DNA from: an uncultured Bacteroidota bacterium
GTDB taxonomy: Bacteria > Bacteroidota > Bacteroidia > Bacteroidales > UBA12481
NCBI GenBank assembly: GCA_903851365.1
Contig: CAINOB010000111.1
Span: 1 to 40,113 of the forward strand
Direction: 5' to 3'
Length of the DNA stretch: 40,113 nt
The translations under genes were made by a program, and so were the position numbers. Shown here one piece after another: positions 7,798-15,094 of this stretch; within the stretch, counting starts at the first letter, position 1; each line of letters starts with the position of its first letter. The notes below the pieces were generated by a model. That model worked only from the letters and a program-made list of their open reading frames with translations, was not told where the DNA came from and searched no databases.

Positions 7798-8790
7798 CTA
7801 CCACTTCGCCGCTCCGCCTGCCGATACCGGATTAACGGTTATTGTAACCGATGCACAACCCGCACTCCACGTCCCATTGTTATTGCGGGCATAATAAGTT
7901 GTAGTAACCGAAGGGCTGACAGTTAACGTTGGATCTGCTGCGGTGGAGGTGGCCGGTGAAGTTGCAGTGCCTCCGCAGCTTGACGTATACCAATAAACCG
8001 TTCCGACAGGCCCATTGGCTGTAAGTACCGTGCTGGTTCCGTTGCAGATTGGATTTACCGTGGCAGTAATTGAAGTGGGATTTGCAGGAGCTATGGGTCC
8101 CGAATGATCAGCAATATAATTCGATGTGGAGCCGGTCATGGTGAAACCGCTGAGAGAAGCAGTTTTTCCGTTACCTGAGGCATCGGTGAGGCTGGTTATT
8201 CCAGTGTTGGTCCCACCGGGAGTTCCCTCATCCATTTTGTAGTAAGCAGCCAATCCTGAAAACGAAGACAGCGTGACATTATAGTTAGCAGAAATTTCGA
8301 CGGAGGTTCTGGCCACCGACCAGATGCGGACCTCATCGATACCCCCTATCCATATTTCGCCGGACGACCGGCTTATCTGCAGAGCTCCTGAATTACTGGT
8401 TGGGGCAAGCAGTTGCGAAGTCGTCTGGTAGGCACCGTTTTTGTAAAGTTCGTAGGTGCCGCTGCGCCTTACCAAGGCAATGTGGGTCCAGGTATTTAGT
8501 GGAATTGTAGCAGTTGCGCTAGAGCTCCCGTTATTAATCAGGTAAGTGAGCGTTCCGTTTCCTGATGATATACCTAATCCGATGGAGGCGCCATCCAGGC
8601 AAATAGCCCAGCTATACCCTCCATATGACCGGGGATAAACCCAGGCCTCCAGCGTAAAGTTATCGGTATTGGTCATCACGTTGCTGGCAGTGGCATTGTC
8701 GTTGGTGCCATCGAAATCGAGCGCCGACTGGCTTTTCCCGGTTAAGGAAAACAAGAGGCTGAGACTGACAATAAAAATTACTCTTTTCAT
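7798..8790 (-). CDS. Exported LamG-domain protein with Ig-like domain and KW tail
   Basis: The protein has 330 residues. The signal peptide (1-20) ends in TGKSQ. A LamG/concanavalin-like domain covers about 22-205 (LDFDGTNDNATASN, FTLEAWVYPRS, WTHIALVRR, GGIDEVRIWSVARTS, AAYYKMDEG). An Ig-like domain follows (about 235-320) with TYYARNNNGTWSAGC, and the protein ends NPVSAGGAAKW. It is the last gene of the four-gene operon that begins at 14587. The start has a good ribosome site (AGAGGA) 31 bases after the preceding stop. An extracellular binding role is likely but the ligand is unknown. There is no T9SS sorting domain. Confidence 0.9.
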   Translation of the reverse strand: MKRVIFIVSLSLLFSLTGKSQSALDFDGTNDNATASNVMTNTDNFTLEAWVYPRSYGGYSWAICLDGASIGLGISSGNGTLTYLINNGSSSATATIPLNTWTHIALVRRSGTYELYKNGAYQTTSQLLAPTSNSGALQISRSSGEIWIGGIDEVRIWSVARTSVEISANYNVTLSSFSGLAAYYKMDEGTPGGTNTGITSLTDASGNGKTASLSGFTMTGSTSNYIADHSGPIAPANPTSITATVNPICNGTSTVLTANGPVGTVYWYTSSCGGTATSPATSTAADPTLTVSPSVTTTYYARNNNGTWSAGCASVTITVNPVSAGGAAKW

Positions 8791-8821
8791 AACATTCCTC
8801 TTGCGTTAATTGCTTGATTAA

Positions 8822-9088
8822 TCACCATTTTGAAGTGTCTCCCACCGAAGCAGCTGTAAAAGTGCCAGAGACAGAAACATATCTGGTTGTCTGGCCAGTT
8901 GAAGCCAGGCTGATATTTCCGCCGCTGGCAACATATAAAGACTGTGACTCGGCATTGCTGATTAAGGTGAAAAGGCAGATCAATATTAAGAAGGTTCGAC
9001 TGATGAAATTAGTGGTAAGGGACGGGGTCCCGTTTTTCAAGGGGATGACAAGGCTATCGAAATAAAGTAGAGTAATTAATTTCTTCAT
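8822..9088 (-). CDS. Exported microprotein consisting almost only of signal peptide and KW tail
   Basis: The protein has 88 residues. The first part, MKKLITLLYF, is followed by about 20 residues encoded by a REP-like repeat (9014-9052). The hydrophobic core TFLILICLFTLI and a probable cleavage site at NAESQ come next. The mature part is about 40 residues, rich in S, G and T, and ends AASVGDTSKW. It has no Ig domain, yet it carries the same tail as its larger neighbours. The ATG at 9088 is nine bases after the upstream stop; an ATG at 9100 in the same frame overlaps that stop and is an alternative. The function is unknown. Confidence 0.7.
   Translation of the reverse strand: MKKLITLLYFDSLVIPLKNGTPSLTTNFISRTFLILICLFTLISNAESQSLYVASGGNISLASTGQTTRYVSVSGTFTAASVGDTSKW
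9014..9052. repeat. REP-like repeat inside a coding signal-peptide region
   Basis: gtaagggacggggtcccg followed by tttttcaaggggatgaca is a diverged copy of the REP-like family at 6042/7714 and 21815-21860. Read on the minus strand it stays open and adds about 13-20 residues between the start and the hydrophobic core of the microprotein's signal peptide. Confidence 0.75.
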
Positions 9089-9093
9089 GTTAT

Positions 9094-10047
9094 TTACCAT
9101 TTGGTCGTGCCTCCTGTAGATGCCGGGTTAACCGTTGCTTCGAGCGTATTGGATACCGCCGCTCCGGTCCAGTCAGATTTGCAGTTCACCCTGGCCAGAC
9201 GTCTGTAACGGGTTGTTTCTGTCAGACCTGCCGGGGGATTATAAGTGGCAGAATTGGTGCTGCTGATATCATTCCAGGTAGTGAATGGCGATACAGAATT
9301 TTGCCAAATATATTCGAGAGTGCCAGTCTCACCGCTTGCGGCTGCCGAGCTTGTAAATGCTGCCGGATCAAATGGGGTACATCCGGTTTGGGCAGTGGCT
9401 ATTGTACCACCGCTGGTTGGGTTGGTACAGGCCGATAAGGTGCCATAAACGTAGAATTCTGTAATTGATCCGTAAGTATGGCTAAAAGTTGCGTAGATCC
9501 GAACATACCTGTAATAACCTGCACTACAATTATATCTATAATTTCCCGCGACGGAAGCAGAACCACTGTGAAGATTGCTCCAGGAAGAACCATTGGTACT
9601 TCCCTGAAAAGTAAAGTTATCAGGAAGCTCACTTGAATTTCCCGAATCGAATCCATAACCATCAATATAATAACTGTCGCCCAAATCAACCATCAACCAT
9701 GCCGGACTGTTGGTCAATGCGCACCAAAGCCCACCGGATCCATTAACTGCATCTGATGGGGGATATCCACCCGCATAGTTCGATGCGCTTGCGGTTTTGC
9801 CGAATGCAACATTAGAATAACCACCGGTGTACTGCCCCATTGCGGTAATAGACGCTACAACCAAAAAGACAACCATAATGCCCAATTTTAGCGACCGGAG
9901 GGAGCCAATTAGTGAGCCGAAGGCGAACCAATTAGGAGCGAAGCGACCTCTTAGTGAGCCGCAGGCGAACCTATTAGTGAGGCGCCAGCCGAACCAATTA
10001 GTGAGCGAAGCGAACCAATTAGCGAACGCAGTGAGCATATTTACCAT
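9094..10047 (-). CDS. Exported discoidin (F5/8 type C) protein with Ig-like module and KW tail
   Basis: The discoidin fold covers about residues 78-208 (NVAFGKTASASNYAGGYPPS, WLMVDLGDSYYIDGYGF, YRYVRIYATF, ITEFYVYG) and usually binds carbohydrate. One Ig-like module (about 210-305) starts SGGTIATAQTGCTPFDPAAF; the upstream protein carries the same module type. The end is ASTGGTTKW. Residues 5-53 are encoded by the R2 repeat array and look artificial. The core gene probably starts near M58 (9876), before the signal-like MVVFLVVASITAMGQ. The listed ATG overlaps the upstream stop (ATGGTAA), and an ATG at 10038 is a third option. It is the second gene of the four-gene operon. Confidence 0.8.
   Translation of the reverse strand: MVNMLTAFANWFASLTNWFGWRLTNRFACGSLRGRFAPNWFAFGSLIGSLRSLKLGIMVVFLVVASITAMGQYTGGYSNVAFGKTASASNYAGGYPPSDAVNGSGGLWCALTNSPAWLMVDLGDSYYIDGYGFDSGNSSELPDNFTFQGSTNGSSWSNLHSGSASVAGNYRYNCSAGYYRYVRIYATFSHTYGSITEFYVYGTLSACTNPTSGGTIATAQTGCTPFDPAAFTSSAAASGETGTLEYIWQNSVSPFTTWNDISSTNSATYNPPAGLTETTRYRRLARVNCKSDWTGAAVSNTLEATVNPASTGGTTKW
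9905..10036. repeat. R2 repeat array, six imperfect units
   Basis: Six units of 20-24 bases (type attagtgagcgaagcgaac) lie in tandem without unique spacers. The array starts directly at the stop codon of the MBG-repeat gene and fills the 5' end of the discoidin frame without adding a stop. Confidence 0.85.
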
Positions 10048-13000
10048 TTTACCGTCCCCCCAACTGTTACTGCACTTACTGTTACCGATTTAGTAACTGC
10101 CGTGCTGTTGCCGCATGCATTGCCTGCCGTTACTGTGATATTACCATTCTGACCACCCGATCCTGCAGTAACGGTTATTGTATTGGTGCCGCTGCCCGCA
10201 GTAACCGACCATCCGGTTGGAACTGTCCAGGTGTAGGTAGTGGCATTTGTCACGCTGGAAATACTATAGGTTTGCCCTGTTGAACCTGCGCATTGCTGGG
10301 AGGTTCCGCTGATAGTACCAGGTGTTGCCGGAGCCGAATTATATATGGTTATCTCAACTACATTCGATGAGGTAGCTGAAGCCCAGTCACTGATGCAGGT
10401 AACGCGGGAAAGTCTTCGGTACCAAGTGGTGACCTTGATTATATCCGGGTCGTAAGCATCGGCATTGCTGCTGGCGATATCACTGAACCCTGTTGAACTG
10501 CTGCTGGTGGAAAGTTGCCATTTATATTCAAGCGTTCCATTTTGTCCCGAGGGTAGGGTTGTACTTACAATCAGTGCGGGATTATATGGATTGCAGCCAT
10601 TCTGATTTTCTGAAATTTCACCCCCATTTGTCGGATTCAACGGACTCGCACAGGGTTGAACAGTCAGTGTATGAGCTACTGATGAAGCTGAATTGTAATA
10701 GTTATCCCCGGACTGGCTGGCAGTAATTGTTGAATTACCCTGAGTTCCAATGGTCGCCGATTTTCCACTGATAGCCGCTACTCCCGTATTGCTGCTCGTA
10801 AAAGTTATATTGAGCGATGAGGTACTGCTTGCGTTAAGGTCAAAAACGGGGTCACCCACATTCTTGGTTGAAAGCGCATCAAAAGTGATCGTCTGATTAA
10901 GCTTGTTGACTGTGAATGATTGACTTGCAGATGCCGAGTTGAAATTGGTGTTTCCAGCCTGGCTTGCATTGACAGTTACCGTTCCTGTTGAACCACTGCT
11001 GGTAATCAGATTGGCCCCATCGATGGTTGCCGGACTTGCCCCGCCCAGAGTTAGTGTTACTGTCAATCCTGATGTTGAGGTGGCCGAAGCCTGAATCGGA
11101 GCGCCCTCAAATGCGAGTAATGAAATATCGGTTGGCAAACCGGTGATGGTCAGAGTCTGATTTGCCTGTGCTACAGTCAGGGTAATATCTGCACTCACTG
11201 AGTTATTATTGGCGTCCGCAGCCTGGGCAGCTGTTAATGTTGAGGTACCCGCGCCCGTTATCGTAACCGTATTCCCTGAAATTATTGCCACAGCGTTATT
11301 TCCGCTGGAATAGGTAAAAGCTCCTGTACTGGCGGATGAAGGTGTTAAGGAGAAAGACGCATCGCCCCAGGTTTTGCCGATAGCGGAAAAATTCGTGATC
11401 GATGGTGTGGCCCGGGCTATGGTTAAATTCCGGGTGACCGCAGCAGCCGGATTCCAGCTTGCATTGCCTTCCTGATTTGCCGTTATGGCCACCGTTCCGG
11501 TACCTGTTATGGTAACGGTAGTGCCGTTTGTTCCGGTGCAGGTGGCTATATTGTTATTTGAACTGGCGAAAGTGACCGGGTTTTCGGAAAGTCCGCCGGT
11601 AGCGGTTAATGGGAATGCTGCATCACCAAATGTTTTGCCGGTTAGCTCATCAAATGCAATCACCTGATTACCCATCTCAACATTAAAAGTCTGGGAAAGG
11701 ATTGCAGCATTATAATTGGCATTTCCGGCCTGATCTGCCGTAACGATCACCGTTCCGCTTGTACTTACGCCGGAAAGGGTGTAACTGCCAACAGTTCCGC
11801 CAAGTGTAGAGGTTGCTGTGCCTCCTATAGTCACTGTGACTCCCAGGGAGGATGAAGAAGTTGCTGTTATCCCGATCGACGTATCGTAAAAAGTATTCAG
11901 CTTGGCGCTGGTCGGAATTCTCAGAGTCAGCACTTGGTCGGCCTTTGCCACGGTAAGCAATGCAGTAGTGGTGGCGCTGCCATAATTACCCGAGGCAGCC
12001 TGGGTTGCCGTAATTGTTGAGGTTCCGGCGCCGGTTATGGTAACCGTATTTCCCGATATCGTTGCTACGTTGTGATCGCTGCTGGTGTAGCTGTATGTAC
12101 CCGGACTGCCTGATGCCGGATTCACCAGTACAAAGGTTGGATCTCCGTATATTTTATTGATGTCTGAGAAGGTGCCGAGCTGGAATGGCGTGAAGCTGAG
12201 CTGGGTCCCGTAGGAAGTTCCATAGCTGCTTGTCGCATAAGCTCTTGCATAATAGGTTGTGCCAACAGTCAGTCCGGTGATGGAAGATACAAAAGCTCCG
12301 GTGCCGGTGCCGTTGGTGGTTTTTGAATCCGCAATGGTTGGATTGGATGATGTGCCCCAGCACACCCCTTTGGCAGTTACGGAGAATCCCCCTTCGCTGG
12401 TGACGGTTCCGCCACAGGTTGCTGTTGCAGAGCCAACTGCAGATATAGCGGCTGTCGTTATTCCCGGATAGGAAGAGGCAACGGTTAACGTCTGGCTCAC
12501 CTGAGCAGCAGCCGGATAGGTCCCGTTTCCAGCCTGATCGGCATAGATTGTGCAGGTTCCGGCGCCGGTTATGGTTAAAATATTTCCGCTCACCGCAGCC
12601 ACAGTGGCATCTGATGTTGAATAAGTTATGGTTAATCCTGATGTGGCTTTTGCTGCCAGGGTAATGGGTGCATCTCCGAAGGTTGCCGTGTAACCATAGT
12701 AGATGGCTACTGCACCGCCGCCGCCATTGCATCCGGGAGTGCCTTTGCTGTCGTTGCTCTGACCGCCGCCACCACCACCATAAAGACCGCCGGTATTGGT
12801 TGCCCCTCCAGACGTAGCATTTGCCGATCCATTGCCTCCTCCTGATCCGCCGCGGCCCGCAAGTGTGGCGCTGCTGCCCGGACCGCTGAGGCCGGTTCCG
12901 CCACCGGATTGTGTGGCACCATTAATCCCGTTATTTCCTCCATTGGCACCCCCGGCACCCGAGCCGCCGCTGCCAACTGTCCAGCCGCCATTGCCGCCCG

Positions 13001-13288
13001 CGCCAGAATATCCCCCGGCACCCGCACCGCCGCCTCCCGTATCACCCGACGAGCTACCGCCGGTGCCACCGTTACCGCCGCCATCGAAAGTACTGTAAGC
13101 AGCGCCGCCCGTGCCACCGGCATAGGGTGTATTTGTATTTGAATTCGTTCCGGTACCAGCTGTTCCGCCGGCTGCACCGATAGTTGTTCCGCTGAAGGTT
13201 AGATAGCTGCTTTCACCGCTCGTACCCTGACCACCGGCGTTAGCTGTAATTCCTGCACCACCCCTTCCGGCATAAACTGTGCAGGATA
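10041..13288 (-). CDS. Glycine-rich / MBG-repeat surface protein, 3' part after a frameshift, with KW tail
   Basis: This frame is open from about 13306 to the stop at 10041 and continues the protein begun at 14587. It opens with the end of a glycine-rich block (SCTVYAGRGGAGITANAGGQ). It then holds about seven MBG-type Ig-like repeats of 80-90 residues (FGDAPITL, IYGDPTF, KTFGDAAF, KTWGDASF, KNVGDPVFDL; each with a T-I-T-G-x-G-T-like core). A fibronectin-like module (GVCWGTSSNPTIADSKTTNG) sits between the first two. An Ig module (GGEISENQNGCNPYNPA) shared with the discoidin protein follows, then a last Ig-like domain, ending VTVGGTVKW. No start codon with a signal peptide exists in this frame, so it is expressed only if the frameshift is bypassed or is a sequencing error. 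Repaired, the protein would have about 1515 residues. Confidence 0.8.
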
Positions 13289-14587
13289 TCCTGGAGTAAC
13301 ACTTAGTTTAGTCTTATAGGCAAGTGCCCCGCCACCACCGCCGCCACCGGCCCAGTATGCCGCGCCACCCGAACCGCCACCACCGATGGCGATCACCTGA
13401 ATGCTTGTTGTACCCGCAGGAACTATCCAGTCAACCGGACTGCCACTGGCAGTAATGATTTGCTGAGTTCCTAATCCAAGTATGTGGTTATTATTCCCGA
13501 CAAAGGTAAAACCGGCTAGAGAGCCTGTGCCGTAAACATTTGAAACACTAACACTTCCAATAGTGCCGACACCAACGACTGCCGAAATCTGCGTTCCCGA
13601 ATTGACAACATAGGAAGCCGCTGCCGTTCCTCCGAAGCTTACAGACGTTACTCCCGAAAACCCGGTTCCAGTTATGATAACACTGGTACCTGTTGATCCC
13701 GATGTCGGGGTAAAAGAAGATACAACAGGGGGAACCGCCATACTTGCTGAAGCGCATGCCGAAAATAATCCCGAAACATCACCTGCATTAGCTCCTGCAC
13801 CTCCTGCCGACGTTTGCGTTCCACCTATAACTCCCCCAATTCCGCCGCCACCGCCGCCACCCTCATCACCAGTTGATCCTTTTCCGGCACCGCCGGTTGA
13901 TCCGCCATCTCCACCGGAATAGGAACCGCCTGTGGCATTAGCATTGCTATTAAAGTATCCCCCTCCGCCGCCATTGCCAGTTATAGTGGTGCCGGCAATG
14001 GTAATGGTAGTATTTCCCCCGGATGAGCCATTATTTGCCCCAGATCCGTATGCGCCGCCTGCCCCCAATGAATAACTTATCGTATTTCCGCTGGATACAT
14101 CTTTGCTAATATAGGCAACACCCCCGGCAGCGCCACCCCCGCCGGAATCTGAGTCACTGCTGGTTGCACCGGCACCACCACCACCAGCACCAATGGCCCA
14201 AACTTTTGCCTGGGTAATTCCAGTGCCTACTGAAACAGATGTGCCAGCCACCAATACCACAGAACTTACAAACGAAGCCCCGTTATAGTAGGCAATCACA
14301 ACAACTCCCTGACCACCGGTACCGCCGTGCCAGGAACTTCCGTATCCTGAAGCTCCCCCTCCTCCTCCTCCATACTTTCCATTACCTCCGTTGCCGCCCC
14401 AGTATCCTCCTCCACCACCTGCACAACCTAATCCGGTGGCAGCGCTACCCTGATTATTTGCCCCTCCGGTACCCGAAATTGAACCGGCACCACCAGAAGT
14501 TACTGCCACCTGACCAGCAGCAAATCCACCAGGCAAAAGCATGATGATTGCAAGCAGAATTTTAACGATCAGGGATAGTAATTTCAT
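13199..14587 (-). CDS. Glycine-rich / TIG surface protein, 5' part (frameshifted), first gene of the operon
   Basis: The frame encodes 462 residues. The signal peptide (1-25) is MKLLSLIVKILLAIIMLLPG followed by GFAAGQ. Glycine-rich blocks lie at about 26-110 (ending GGQGVVVIAYYNG), 130-285 and from 375 on. An IPT/TIG domain (about 287-367, FTPTSGSTGTSVIITGTGF) separates the last two. After LSVTPGY (near 13290) the frame slips: the remaining 30 residues (PAQFMPEGVVQ...) match nothing, while the neighbouring frame continues the glycine-rich domain. One base is missing in GGATATCCTGC relative to the expected reading. A sigma-54-like promoter lies 60-75 bases upstream. Confidence 0.8.
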   Translation of the reverse strand: MKLLSLIVKILLAIIMLLPGGFAAGQVAVTSGGAGSISGTGGANNQGSAATGLGCAGGGGGYWGGNGGNGKYGGGGGGASGYGSSWHGGTGGQGVVVIAYYNGASFVSSVVLVAGTSVSVGTGITQAKVWAIGAGGGGAGATSSDSDSGGGGAAGGVAYISKDVSSGNTISYSLGAGGAYGSGANNGSSGGNTTITIAGTTITGNGGGGGYFNSNANATGGSYSGGDGGSTGGAGKGSTGDEGGGGGGGIGGVIGGTQTSAGGAGANAGDVSGLFSACASASMAVPPVVSSFTPTSGSTGTSVIITGTGFSGVTSVSFGGTAAASYVVNSGTQISAVVGVGTIGSVSVSNVYGTGSLAGFTFVGNNNHILGLGTQQIITASGSPVDWIVPAGTTSIQVIAIGGGGSGGAAYWAGGGGGGGALAYKTKLSVTPGYPAQFMPEGVVQELQLTPVVRVRAVKAAI

Positions 14588-14646
14588 CTTTCAGGATTAG
14601 GAAAATCTATTTATCAGCCCGGAATTCCCAGGAGGTAAGGGTGGAA

Positions 14647-14662
14647 TGCAAAAAGGGTGCCA
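14647..14662 (-). promoter_or_regulatory. Sigma-54 (RpoN) type -24/-12 promoter of the four-gene KW-tail operon
   Basis: The minus strand reads TGGCACCCTTTTTGCA, which matches TGGCAC-N5-TTGCA with the GG-N10-GC spacing of RpoN promoters. The start codon at 14587 lies 60 bases after the element, giving a leader of roughly 45-50 bases. No similar element precedes the three downstream genes, so they are probably co-transcribed from here. Confidence 0.65.
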
Positions 14663-14847
14663 CCAGCCGGAAAGTGGTGCCTCAGGGTAGATACACCTGG
14701 TCTCTGTATATTGAATTACAACACTTTAAAAGCAGTGTAAAGCCTGATTATAAATAATATCCTGTGGTAAATAATGTGCGTTCGTCAAAAAATTGCTCAA
14801 TTTAGAGCATATTTAAAGCAGGCAACTTAATAAGGCAAAGGTACCCA

Positions 14848-14930
14848 GCGATGAGCGTGCTCTCAATAGCCCCGGTCTGGCAGCGTAAAGGTGATCTCAA
14901 ATCACTCGGTGCGACAGCGTAAAGGTCCCC
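14848..14930. repeat. Dispersed element R5, copy 3 (diverged), merging into REP-like sequence
   Basis: The box tgctctcaat (14858-14867) and gacagcgtaaaggtcccc (14913-14930) match the other R5 copies. The two boxes are 55 bases apart, as in copy 2. An internal second cagcgtaaaggt lies at 14881-14892. This lies in the 507-base gap between 14587 and 15095. The part from 14665 to 14847 shows nothing recognisable beyond the inverted repeat ACACT-N8-AGTGT. Confidence 0.55.
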
Positions 14931-15000
14931 GCTTCCGGTTTCGCCGCCTCGCGGGGATGACAGAAAAGGTTCCTGCTTTCGCAGGAATGACAGAAAAGGA
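14921..15000. repeat. REP-like repeats, two related copies in tandem
   Basis: aaggtccccgcttccggtt... ending gcggggatgacagaaaagg is followed by ttcctgctttcgcaggaatg. Both end in the GGRATGACA signature of this REP family and contain short hairpins (CCTGC-ttt-GCAGG). Confidence 0.7.
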
Positions 15001-15035
15001 CGGCTACGTTGGACAATTTCTGAAAGAACGCTTTT

Positions 15036-15094
15036 ATTTAGCGCGAAGCGCATATTTAGTGAGCCGCAGGCGAACCAATTAGGAGCGCAGCGAA
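15036..15094. repeat. R2 repeat units touching the stop of the coiled-coil gene
   Basis: tttagcgcgaagcgcata, tttagtgagccgcaggcgaa and attaggagcgcagcgaac lie in tandem and run directly into the TAG stop (15095-15097) of the minus-strand gene. Confidence 0.75.

Noticed and set aside
9905-10036. R2 array as a CRISPR array
   Set aside because: Units are contiguous, imperfect and of uneven length, there are no unique spacers, and no cas genes lie nearby.
12707-13177. Open frames on both strands over the glycine-rich region (for example 12707-13177 minus and 12796-13098 plus)
   Set aside because: They are shadows of GGN-rich coding sequence. The plus-strand product is a proline/alanine run antisense to the glycine-rich domain, without any start signal.
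7798-14587. KW-tail genes as integron cassettes
   Set aside because: No attC-like folded sites at regular positions, no integrase in view, and the genes are large with their own signal peptides.
1-14587. Diversity-generating retroelement for the variable surface proteins
   Set aside because: No reverse transcriptase, template repeat or adenine-directed variable repeat was seen in the window.
14802-15082. Small open frames at 14802-15053 and 14891-15082
   Set aside because: They consist of REP, R5 and R2 repeat sequence and have no family likeness.
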